NCBI GenBank assembly: GCA_028564675.1
Contig: JAOVVO010000123.1
Span: 1-64,000 of the forward strand
From: Onchocerca lupi
Lineage: Eukaryota > Nematoda > Chromadorea > Rhabditida > Onchocercidae
DNA: 64,000 nt
Direction: 5' to 3'
The translations under genes and the position numbers were made by a program. Below, in pieces: positions 14,401 through 25,938 of the stretch. The notes under the pieces are model-generated. The model searched no databases, had not been told where the DNA came from, and saw nothing but the letters and a program-made list of their open reading frames with translations. Within the stretch, counting starts at the first letter, position 1. The number at the start of each line of letters is the position of its first letter.

Positions 14401-15008
14401 CTAAATTAAATGAAAATTTCCATTTTATTTCCATAAATTAAATAAATTATTAATTTCTTTTGGATGGCAAATTCGGCAATTACTATTTCCTATCTATAGT
14501 CAATCTGGAAACAAATTGATTACATGCACAATTAAAGGAAGCATTTTTTTGATCTTCGATCTTTTACTTCTCATCTAATGAGATGCAATCATTCTGAATT
14601 TTTTTTGTCAAACGATTAATTTCTGAATCCTTCATCATATCGCCGTATTTGTGGAAATAAGCTTTTAGCATCGAGATATTTTGTCAAAAATTAATTGAAG
14701 TTTCAAATATGTTCTTACGAAAAAGTCAAGTGGAATAACTTCATCATTCGGCGGCTCTGGGACGTCACATTTCATATCGTCACTACTACGCAGTATCATT
14801 ATCTTCTGCATCTTGGATTAGACTTCCTCGAAAGCCATTACATAATCACATTCCATTTCACTAAAAAGGGTTTACGAGTGGTGGGTGGGTAGAAGGTCGG
14901 GGGAGTTTGGGTTTTTTTTTTTTGTGATTTATAGCTCATATTTTTCGGTTGCAAAGTTTATTTCCAAAGAAATATTTGATATTTAGTTGGTTACATTGAG
15001 ATTGTCTG

Positions 15009-15078
15009 ATAGGATCAAAATTGATGTTCAGTCTGAAAGGATCAAAGTTGATTCAATCTGAAAGGATCAAAATTGATA
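15009..15078. repeat. Short tandem repeat, about 26 bp, 2.5 copies
   Basis: The motif GGATCAAAATTGAT followed by TCAGTCTGAAA appears at 15013, again around 15039 and partly around 15065, with single-base differences. Confidence 0.7.
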
Positions 15079-15339
15079 CAGTTCAATTCTATGATGAAGA
15101 TCTCAGAAAAGTCCAGTCTCAGTGTATGATTGATAGTTTGCTTCAGGAAATTCTTACATCATAATGAATCCATTATAATTCAATGAAATTATTACGCTAT
15201 CGATAGATTTCCCAATTACCAACAAAAGAGCTATGAGATTTTCTTTCAGTGCAGAAGTCATTCAGTAATAATCATAGCTATTAATAGAATCTGATATGAT
15301 AATAAAATATGAATGACACTGAAATTGCGGTATCTAGAA

Positions 15340-15860
15340 ATCTAAAAATTTCAATAGAAATTCTTCAAAAAATGAATTCTTAAAGAAAAAAAAAAAAATT
15401 TTTTTTAAATTCTTCAAAAAAAAATTTAAAAAAATTCTTTAAAAAATATTGAAATGAATGAAGAGATTTTATAATGATTTTGTCAATAATTTACCTTCAA
15501 ATTGTATTAGTAGAAATTTTTTAAAAAAGGAATTCTTAAAAAAAAAAAAAAAATTCTTCAGAATTCTTTTAAAAAAAAAAGCAAAGATTAAAAAAAAAAT
15601 TCTTGAAAAATTATTGAAATGGATGGAAAGATTTTATAATGATGCTATCAATAATTTACATTAAAAATGTATTAATAGAAATTCTTTAAAAAAGGAATTC
15701 TTGAAAAAAAAAAAAATTTCTTTAGAATTCTCCGAAAAGAAAAAAAAAAAACAAAAAACAAGATTAAAAAGAAATTCTTTAAAAAATATTGGAATGGATG
15801 AAGAGACTTTATAATGATGCTATCAATAAGTTACCTTCAAAATGTACTCATGTTTCAAAT
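15340..15860. repeat. Tandem repeat, 165-175 bp unit, about 3 copies
   Basis: A block running from TATTGAAATGGATGAAGAG through a GCTATCAATAATTTACC-like core to an A-rich tail starts at about 15447, 15612 and 15787, with a partial copy of the tail before it at 15345. Units differ by substitutions and by A-tract length. Short methionine-initiated frames across the units (15458-15664 and 15789-15998) are by-products of the repeat; I do not regard them as genes. Confidence 0.8.
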
Positions 15861-16712
15861 TTTTTCAAAATATATTTAGAAAGAATATCAAATCGAAGAA
15901 AACATGAAAAAGATGGCAAAGTGTCAGGAATTAAAATTGAAGTTCGTAGGCATTTTGGTCATGAGAAATGTTCAGTTATTTATTTTTATAATATATAAAT
16001 CATTTTGAATCTAAGGAAATAGAAATCGAGCCTTAGAAAGTTTGCAAATCAGGCTAGCCGATGCTTGATATCCTAATTTGGTTTTTTTAAAAACAAAACT
16101 AAAAGCTGAACCTCGCAAGAGATTTACTTTTCCATGGAAAATCTCGTACAAATATACGAATTTTATGATTATAAATATAAACTTTGAAATATAATTATAT
16201 GCAAATTTTGTCGACTTTATAACATCTAGAACATTTTAGCAATTATACTATATACTAATAAACTTTTCTTAATTAACCCCAAGCAAATACTTAGTTTTTC
16301 GCATATATGTTTCATTCATTGCAGTGAATTGAATATATCACAATGATAGAATTTCCCGACGTTATACAAAGCTACTGTTGAGAATTAATGAGTTGTCATA
16401 AAATTGAAATGATAATTATGCAACCCCGATATCTCAAAAAATTCCAGTGCGAACAGCAGTAAAATTTGTAATTATTCAATTAAAAGCAATCAAAAAATTC
16501 AACTGTCCAATAAAATTTCAATGTCACATGATCGAAGATGTTCAACGTTCAGCAAAATGCTCGTTCCCGATGGTATATATTTCATAGAAAGTACACAGAG
16601 AAAGATCGCAAAATAGTAAATCATTAAATCAATAGAATTTAAAATTGCTCACCGATTTAAAAACGTCTATATATTTTAAAATTTTTTTTTGTTTTTAATG
16701 ATTAGAAAAACG

Positions 16713-16735
16713 CTTCTTCTTCTTCTTCTTCTTTT
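16713..16735. repeat. (CTT)n microsatellite
   Basis: Seven to eight CTT triplets in spacer DNA. Confidence 0.85.
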
Positions 16736-19490
16736 GAATATTTTTCGAAATTTTTGTTTCACTTGTCATTTAAATAACATTGTAATAGAAGATTTTGTTC
16801 TCAGACTTCATTAATTTATTATCAATCAATTTGAATGTGAAATTAAATCGTTTATTCTTAATCATAATTCAGCGGAAGAGAGACTTATCCACAGAGTAAA
16901 TAAGTCTAAAACTTTTAACAATTGCTACTTCATCATTAACATTTCTTTATTACACATTCATATGTACTTTTGACTATTCTTTACAACTGTTTTACATTTT
17001 TTTTTCCTATGACTTATCTCGATTTTTTAATCATTTACTAAATTTTCTAAATTTTGCCAAGAAATTCTTTCAAAAATTTTACTTACGTAAGCTTTTGTAT
17101 TAATCAATACGGATACGATCTTCAACTTTTTATGAAACATTTGTTCATAAGAAAAATTTTCGCTCTATGAAATGCTTCCTTAGATTTTCTTCATCCTCTT
17201 CTCTAAAAAAAACTTTCGCACATTTTTTCAGAAAACTTGATATTCTTGAAATTCTAGCATTTTACAAATATTATTCTTTTCTTCTTTGCTGCTAGAATTT
17301 CTCAAACTTAACTATAGTGCTATATAGTTTAACTTGAGAAGTTTTAGATAGCAAAAGTTTGAATCTGTAAAGATATATATATATATTGATTCAAATGTTC
17401 AAATGATGTGTAACGTTCGAGAAATTTCAAATTTTTCTTCTTTAAACATTGAGTATCTTTCAACTGAATATATATGCTCAGTAAGCCTTGCTGATAGAAG
17501 AAGTTTTGTGCAAATAATATGAGCAGTAGTAATAGCATTAGTACTCTTAAATACTCTTGAATATTCATTAAGAATTAATTAACTTTTCTTTGATAACAAC
17601 TCGAATTGTAATAAATTTAATTCAGTTTTCCCTCTTTCTATTTATAAATATATTTTTGAATATATATGTTTTTTCAATAACTGAGAATGTTTTTTTTCCT
17701 CATTAGTTTAAGTTATAAAATAGGCGAACTTTGATTCCATCTCTTATTTAACAACGTTATTCCACCTTTACATCTCTTCGTTTGCCGCTTAGTTCGAGCA
17801 TAACTTGAAATTTTAGTTGTTTTTTTTTTTCTATACTTTTGTTCTATACAACTAATACAAATAAATATTTATGCTTCTATTTTTTTTAATTTTGTTTTTT
17901 TTCACAGAAAATGAAAAAAACAAATTTGATTGATGTTATTTAGCTTTCTTACGAATTTCTGTGTTAGTCTGGTAAAAAGACCATCTTCTTTACTGATCTA
18001 ACAATAGAATATTTTCGAATCTTAAGTCTGTATTTGCCATCCAAAACATCAAAATATATTTTTCAGTTCTAATATGAAATTCATTCGCTTATCATTTAAT
18101 TGTATCTATTCAGAATCTTGAGAATCTAAAGCATGCATCAAATCTCTTCATTTTTCGATTCAATTAATTGAGATTGATGAATGAGGAAGAAAACAATCTA
18201 ATTTTATGATTTTAAATGGACTCATATAAAAAATGACGCAAATAAGTAACACTTTAAAATTTGGTCCTCGACTACCTATTTATATCATAAAGTTGATGCG
18301 GATCAATGAAACAAAATCTTCCAATTTTGACTTTATGAGACGTTGATTTATTTTCAAAAATTTCCTTATATGACTTTATTGAATTAAATTTAAAAAATAA
18401 AGAAATAAATGACATTTATTGCTTTTTTAAATTTAATTTAAGAAAAGTATTCTCGACTTTATTGAATATTCAATCTTTTTCATACTCCTTTCAAGTGAAG
18501 AAGATTTACGTCACTAATTTTCAACGGTTCCAAAAAAAAAAGAAAGAAAAAAGAAAAAAAAACATAAACTTTTATCACTCCGCTGGCATGACATCAGCAA
18601 TTGTTGAAATAGCTTTTGTTATCAATCTTGAAATTTTTGAAATTTAATTAATTTTCTTACAAGTATTTAGCTGAATAGATCGAAAAATAAAAAGAAATTC
18701 TTATCTGATCGGACAAAATAAAGCTGTAAATTTGTATTGCCGTTTGCATTTAATGAAAAATGTGTCTCTTTTGATTTTTAATCATATCTTTTACTTTATG
18801 CTACATATATTTTTCAAAGTAATATATTTTTCACACATTCCAAAGTTTTAAATTTTGACTGAATTTTGTTAAATCTTCAAAGAGTTGGAGCATTTGATTA
18901 GGTTAAAAGTTTCTTACCGTTCGATTTGTCCAACTAAATATTTGCAAAAAAAATTAGGTTTCAAAAATCCTCAATTTGCAATTTTTGCTATTAGTAGCGA
19001 CAAAAGTAAACAATATGGAGTAGAAATAAGAAAAGAGGATTTTCTGTTGGCGTAATATCACTTTTTTTTTTCACGAAATTTTATTTACTTTGTAATTACT
19101 CAATTTCCAATCAAAATATTTATTCTAAAAAACAGGCTTAAACACTGTGTGATATAATTTTATCAAATACTATACTATCAATGATCCCAATGACAAAATT
19201 GTTGAATTTATTGCTAACCTAATGATCTATTTGATTTTATAAAGTATTCTTCAAGAATAGCAATGGATGTCCCCAATTATAATTTTTAACTTTTCATAAA
19301 TTTTAATGCATGACTATATTGTAATTGCCAACATCAATTTAGCATTTTCATACTTATTAAATAATAATTGAGGATGTCAATTTAGATAAATAAATTAATC
19401 CTATGAAGAATCGACAATAGCATTAAATTTTGATCACAAAGAATCTTATGAAATGTAGTAATGATTCCACTTTTTGTTAATGAAAACATT

Positions 19491-20962
19491 TCAATTTCCA
19501 TCGTTGAATCCTCGTATTATTATAGTTGCACTTCCACAAATTATCCAAAACAGATTATTCTTTGGTATGCTAGCACCGGATGTTATTTTATTCTTCGATG
19601 CACTTTTTAATTGTGGAAATGTATCTTGAAATGATTTTTGATTGCAAAAATCAGTATCACATCCACATAAATAGGTTTGACCTTTACCACCTAATAAATC
19701 ATTATGCAATCGACATTCACTGGCCTGTAAATTGATTGCTTTGCCTAAAATGAGCGATTAGGTAATTGAGATTTGGAATAAGATCCACAAGGAAATTTCC
19801 CAATGAGTAATTTTAACTCTAGATTCTCTTTTGATCGAGCGGAAAAGGTCAAAAAAAAAAAAAAAAAAGATTTTTAAGGCGATCAAATAATTGCTTATCT
19901 ACAAATGTATCTTATTTTCCCAAAGATTGTATGTAATATTATGTTATTTAATTGCAATTTGTGATTATTCATTGTAAATGTTTGATGCATTTTCTATTTG
20001 CTCTAAGCTATTCTTGCATTTTTCTAAATTTTACATTTGATAAAAGAAATAAAATGACCTTTTTTTCCTACTAGCTAAGATTGAATCCAATTCAAATTCG
20101 CTTATTGCATATATTTAAAATTCATTTTATTCAATTTCAATTCTAAGAAAAAGAGAGGAAATTTTCATAATATATTCTATCATTTGGAAAAAAAAAATGA
20201 TACCAAACATGCTTCCATAATATTTTCCCATGACTTTCCACTAAGAGATGGAATATAAACTAACATATTATCCTGTATATTATCCGCATCACAACCTTTC
20301 ATTTGATATATATGACGATTATCTGAAATTTATTTCAATTATTTCTTACGATTTTTTTTTTTTTAAATTACAAACACGCAAATCTTCAAGAGAGAAGGAG
20401 AATGAAATACAGATAAGGCTATTCTGAATTTATCGTTTCATTATGTGGCTTAAAAGTTGGATTTTTTTTTTCGGAAATTTTTTGGCATTTCTATGTTTTC
20501 GAAAGCTTATTTTATTAGGAATTATTATTTCAACTTTCACTTTTTTTTTTCATTCCATGCTATTACGAGTTCTATTTAAAATGTAAATAATCGGGAAGAT
20601 CAAAAGATTACAATCTAGCGCATCTTACGATGTAATTCGGCTGTAAAACAGCAAGAGCTTGATTCACAATCGTCTGTTTCATTGATTTTTGGCGGCGATT
20701 TTCCTCTACGGAAATAAATGTGACATTTTATAGCGCTGCTTGTAGATACAACGATTACAAAAACAAATGCTGTAAATTAATAGGAAATATTTCAAGACAA
20801 TTTCCAAAAATTTTTTTTCTATTTCTTTTCTCATTTTTTAAAATTAAATTTCGAGTTTTGCTGTCTTCTTTCTTTTGAAATTCCCATTTGTCAAAGGTTG
20901 AATATTCTTTTATTAATGATTAATCAAGAAAAATAGCTACCAGCATATGTTCTATCAACCAT
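19491..20962 (-). CDS. Ly6/uPAR-like three-finger surface protein, 171 aa
   Basis: A small secreted or GPI-anchored protein; its ligand is unknown. Exons on the minus strand: 20962-20941, 20769-20629, 20322-20204, 19724-19491, all in frame. Residues 1-21 form a signal peptide (AAFVFVIVVSTSSA core). The mature part has ten cysteines (IKC, DDC, SSCC, KGC, EAC, SEC, LCGC, DFCN), the number typical of a three-finger fold, ending in the family-like CDTDFCN. After a polar linker the C-terminus has a hydrophobic stretch (NNLFWIICGSATIII) behind small residues, which resembles a GPI-attachment signal, although the last residues are polar. Nematodes carry several such Ly6-like proteins, some acting on ion channels or sensory behaviour; no specific member is recognised. 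The start is the first ATG, in a good AACAAAATGG context, and no trans-splice acceptor lies just before it. Confidence 0.82.
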
Positions 20963-22170
20963 TTTGTTTGTTTACAAATAAAACAAATGATAGTTCTTTT
21001 AATATTCTCTACTATTTGTAGTACTTTAATTATGATATAAAACAGTTATATTTTCTCCTGGAATTTCCCTTCTAAATCATTTCTTATTCTTCTCTGAAAT
21101 ATGGCAACGGATAGAATTATTGGAAAAAGAAAAAGCACAGTTCTACGATGACTAATCGTAATTCAGAAACGGAAAAAGTCGGACCAAACGATCCGATAAA
21201 TATTTTTTTTTTTCAAGTCATTAAGAGTGAAAAGAAAGAAATGCGTAGCTAATACTATCCTTGAGGAAATATTATAAAGTTTTGAGATAACTCCGATTAA
21301 TATATCCAATCATATCACTAAACGATAAACTCAAACAGTGTGTGAAAAGTCTACTAACGGACTGATTGATCGACTGGTGCCGGAAACTAGTCCGGAAAAT
21401 AACAGATTCACCAACGATAAGAAAACACTGAGAACATACAAGAACATATCCATATACACTAATTTTTCCAAAAACTTTACCAAGGAATAAATACAAATTC
21501 AAAACATTACCAAATTTTCACGGGCCGCGTAGGCGCACATTTCCGAAGTGTTTCGAAATAATCAAGTTGAAACCGGACCGGAATTAGTTTTCCGGAGTGG
21601 ATGTCCAGGAGTAATGGAGCATAGTCGATGAGAATAGTTTATGTGGAAGAATCAGTGGGATAGAAGATTATAGAATAATCTAACAATGTGCAAATGGAGT
21701 TAGAAGAATCGTAGTATAGGCGGGTAATTCGTAGTTAAATTGTCATTATTTTATACCGGAGTATACCAGATCTCTCAGCCAAGAGTTAAAAATAACTTTA
21801 AGTAGAAAGAAAATAAGGATAATCATGAATTCAAGTATTTTTAAATGAACTGTACCTTTATTTTACACTTAATTACTGTAATATAGCATGCATCCATCTA
21901 CGAAAACTTCAGAATGATATTTTTAAGATTTGAGAAATTGCATCTTCTATTATTTCATCATTTGTATTATTTCTTTCCTCTCATCTTTCATTTATTTTTA
22001 CTTCTAAGTTTCACTTGCACATTTCCGTTTGAATTACTTTGAAGTTTCAGGCTAATCTTGGGATTGGCTTGGTCATTTCTTTCCCCATTCTGACCGTATT
22101 CAGCAATGTTCATTCAGGATTGAATCATTTCGAGGATTCATCTGTCCCTCATCTCCATTTACTTATATGT
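20963..22170. other. Divergent intergenic region with a less AT-rich core
   Basis: This region separates two genes transcribed away from each other, so it should contain both promoters. The part at about 21150-21780 is clearly less AT-rich than its surroundings, with several CCGGA and CGG-containing words. A 76-codon minus-strand frame at 21272-21502 lies here but has no recognisable domain or splice context. The TTTCAG at 22045-22050 could be the trans-splice acceptor of the downstream TTLL gene. Confidence 0.5.
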
Positions 22171-25100
22171 ATGTCAACTTCATCTTGTGGATATGCGTAC
22201 AGGAATGTTTCCATTAATTTGAATTATCCACAAATGGATTGCTTCAGGTATTATACGATGAGTTGTTCGGTGTCATCAACAACATCTTCCTGCGGTGAAC
22301 AACAGCCTATAAAATCTGCTGCCTTAGATGGTACTTTCTAATTTCGATTTTATTCTTAATGACTTTTTTTTTATTTTCTTGAGTGGAGTATTTTATGAAA
22401 CTGTTTGAAATTTTGGATGTTTCAGTGATTTTGAAAAAAAGGATGGTTATATGGACTTATTAGAATAACTGAAAGGATAATCTGATGAGATTTGTTAAAA
22501 AAATTTTTTTTTCTAATTGTTCACGTTATAGAAGAGAAAGATAACGATATATGCAGTCTCAGTTGCCTTGTTACAAATTGCCTTTGTACAACCAGGTAGT
22601 TAATTTTCCTTTTGGACTCTTTAAATAAATTTATTTCATTAAGCTTCTTTCATTTAGTTTATTTGTTTTGACATTTACAGTTGTATCATTGGAGAATCGT
22701 CGCCGCCAGCCTTGAAACCATTCCTCCGTCCAAGTTTATTTTCAAATGTGCCTCCGACAATATTATTTTATAGCAAGGAATCGAAAGGTTTATTTCCAAC
22801 TCCATGTTTATGTCACTTTTGTTCTTGAATTTGTAGCAAACATTCAATTTCAATTCTTATTCGAAACAGCCGCATTAATTTGTCTTACTGTCGGCAAATA
22901 ATCTTAACAATGGCCGTTTTGAGGTTACTAGTTAGTTTTAGATAAATTAATTCCTTAGTATTATATAATTGGGAGCAGTGTATTGTGAGAAATTACAATT
23001 CTAAATTACAAGTGTCAAAGTTTATATACTGAAATAAAAATAAAAAAATCTACTTGCTTGCAGTAGCGAAACCGAGCAAAGCAATACGTTCAAAATTGAT
23101 GTGGTGTAAAAATAGCCTTTTACCTATTGTTATGCGGCAAAGCCTTACTACAAGTCATTTTACGATAGTTGATGAATCGAAATTTTGGATTGGTTACTGG
23201 GGACGACATTTAAAATCAGTCCAATATCGAACGATTAAGCCATATCAGAAGGTATCATGTCTTTGTATTTTTATAAGATTAAGTAGTTAGGTTTTTACAG
23301 TCAAATTAATATTTTAAATTGTTGTAATTACTGAGACTGTTGACTTTATACTAGCTATCCAAGTTTCTATAATCTATCTAAATTATCGTTTTTGAAGATT
23401 AATCATTTTCCTGGTGCATTTCACATGGGGCGAAAAGATCGTCTCTGGCAACACATATATGAAATGATTGTTCTATGGGGTTCGGATGAATATCACATTA
23501 TGCCAATAACTTATGTTCTACCACGGGATATGAAGAGATTAAAGGCTTACCTTCACGATAATCCTCCTCAAAAGACTTACCTTCACGATAATCCTTCCCA
23601 TATCGTCATACTTAAACCAGTATATTTTGAATTTCGCATTTTTGTAATTCAATTATGTTAAGAGTTTTTCATTTTCCTAATTTAGCCATATTCAACTTAC
23701 AATTTTCTTGACTGCGACCAAAAAAAATCCAGTAGTAATCATATTTATGATGCAATAAATTAAATCTTTATTAACTTCGTAGCAACCATTTATACATTTA
23801 AATTTTCTTGCTAGATTAAGCAGTGTGAAATTTTAGAGATTGATCACTGATGTGGAAACAAAAAAAAAAAAAAAAAAAAAAAAGAATGCAAATTGGAATA
23901 CTTTTAATTCTTTGAAATTATTTGTTATAGCCCGCATCTGCCCGGGGAACGGGCATCAGTATTGCTACCAAACTTAGACAAATTCCAAAGAAAATGTCAC
24001 TTGTTGCTCAGCAGTAAGTTTTGATTTTGAAGATTTTTTATAAAACTTGAATTCTATAAAAACTAATAGATTATTTAAAAGTTTGACTTTCAGTTACATT
24101 GATCGTCCTCTAATTGTTAATTCGACAAAATTTGATTTACGTTTATATGTTTACCTAACAAATCTCGATCCTTTGCGTATATACTTATACAATGATGGCC
24201 TTGTTCGATTCGCAAGCATCCCGTAATTTTTTTTATTCTTCCTAAAATTTTGCAGTAATAATCTAATTTTTTATATTGAACTGAAGTGAATCCAGGGAGG
24301 AAGCATTTCGTTTCATTTTATTTTTTTTTTTTTATTTTGAAAATTCAGAGTTCCATATCTTGGAATATGTCATACATTTACAGCTATTCTTCTGCACTTG
24401 GTTCGATGTCAAATAAATTCATGCATTTGACGAACTATAGTATCAACAAATTGGCACAATCAGCAGGTGAACGTACAACGCCTGTGCCGAAATGGAAATT
24501 GTCGGATTTTTGGGCACATATAGCTGAACATGTAGATGTAAATGTTGTTAAGTCAAAGATTACGGATATCATTATCAAAGCTGTTCTTGCGTAAATTTTT
24601 CTTATTATTTACTAGTTTTGACCTGAAGATCGGAAAATTTGTGCTGCTTGATCTTGCACTTGATGAAAAAGTTTTCTTGCTCAAGTTTAATTTCAAAATG
24701 AAAATTGAACAGTACATCTGAATTGTGTGATGTTATTAAATCAAATAAAAATTGAGAGAGCTGTAAAAAATAGTAAAATAGTATTTGCAACTTTGACTGT
24801 TAATTTTTTCAATTTTTTTTTTTCATGATTAAAATAATTGTCGTATTTTAGTTGCGAAAGTCATATTCGAATGCATCAGAAAAAACACAGTTTATATACT
24901 TTCACTAGTCATGAACTTTATGGAATGGATATTTTACTTGACGAGACTCTTAGGCCTTGGTTATTAGAGGTATTATATTTTCGTGCTTTTTACTAGAAGA
25001 ATTTTTTATTTAAGTCAAGTGTCATCGAAGTTGGCTTTCAAAATGAATATATTAACATAATAGATCAAATGTGGTAATTAGATTTCACTACATATTTATT

Positions 25101-25938
25101 TTCAGGTAAATATTTCACCTTCATTACACTGTGCGACAGCTACAGATGTAGCCGTCAAAACAACGCTTGCAAAGGATGTATTAAATCTCTGTGGTATCCA
25201 GATTCCACCAGACATAATGTGAGTATGCTTCTAATTTCTGATTTCGAAAGTTCTAAAAAAATAATTAACATGAAGTGCTCATTTCATGTTTTATGTCAAG
25301 AAAATTTTGTTGCAATTCGAAGCGTAGTCACATTATTTTTTGTGAAATTTTCAGCAGCAAAGATGATACGTTATCAATGGATTATCGTGTGAAATCGTTT
25401 GATGGTTACAAAAGTGAAGAAGATTTAAAGAAGGAGCGGTATCACCTTGAGTATTTTAAAAAGAACAGGGTGAGAGATTTATTCTTCCACTGTAACAGCA
25501 AAATATGAATCTCTGCAGCTCTAATCTTTTTCTGATGAAAGAGTTAATAATCCAATAGAAATTATGAGAAAATTGTGGAATAGTTTTTGGTTAATCGAAA
25601 TTGTCGAAATCTTTAGAGTTTAAATAGTTACTTCAAAAAAAAAAAAAAAATTATAGGAAATTGACCGAAGTATACTAGATGAATTCACGGGTTGTGATGC
25701 ACGAATTTTGATTGAATTTGAAGACGAATTAGATCGTTCTAGTAATTTCGATCTCATATTTCCTACTGCTGAAACAATTGATTACGTGAAGTACTATAAT
25801 AGCCCATTAATTTACTCAAATCTGTTGTTGGCGCAGTGGCAAGTGGAGCAGGAGGCACGTGGACGTGAAGTTGGCATACGTATCTTAGAGGATATTTCTA
25901 GTAAAAATGAACATTTTGCTAGCACAGATCTTTTTTAA
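22171..25938 (+). CDS. ttll-4: Tubulin polyglutamylase, TTLL4 type
   Basis: An ATP-grasp ligase that adds glutamate side chains to tubulin tails. Family members act on ciliary and neuronal microtubules. Exons: 22171-22247, 22557-22595, 22681-22787, 23064-23251, 23398-23619, 23931-24013, 24094-24222, 24384-24590, 24852-24969, 25106-25218, 25355-25469, 25657-25938; 559 aa in frame. TTL-core motifs occur in order: RPSLFSNVPPT, NHFPGAFHMGRKDRLW, KPPASARGTGI (nucleotide binding), KFDLRLYVYLT, PLRIYLYNDGLVRFAS, NKFMHLTNYSINK, HELYGMDILLDE, PWLLEVNISPSLH. The first two small exons are chosen by phase, and the start at 22171 is the least certain point. An exact 10-codon duplication sits just before KPPASARG. 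The intron before exon 11 ends in CAGCAG, so two in-frame acceptors are possible. The TTLL4-like assignment rests on the N-terminal PSLFxNVPPT motif and the close overall match. Confidence 0.9.
23546..23605 (+). repeat. 30 bp in-frame tandem duplication in the TTLL gene
   Basis: CTTACCTTCACGATAATCC occurs at 23546 and again at 23576, exactly 30 bp apart. It encodes AYLHDNPPQK followed by TYLHDNPSHI, so ten residues are duplicated without a frame change. Other family members have a single linker of this kind between the PRD motif and KPPASARG. Confidence 0.9.

Larger units (their letters stand above)
11463..19490. other. 8 kb intergenic spacer
   Basis: No exon set with recognisable protein content was found on either strand. 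It holds the 3' flank of the receptor gene, a short GATCAAAATTGAT repeat at 15009-15078, a larger tandem repeat at 15340-15860 and a CTT microsatellite near 16713-16735. A less AT-rich patch at 14740-14890 contains a 65-codon frame starting with TTG, which I could not assign. The right part is the 3' flank of the Ly6-like gene on the minus strand. Confidence 0.6.

Noticed and set aside
21272..21502. 76-codon minus-strand frame in the divergent promoter region
   Set aside because: It has a cysteine-containing hydrophobic start but no splice partners or recognisable domain, and is short enough to be chance.
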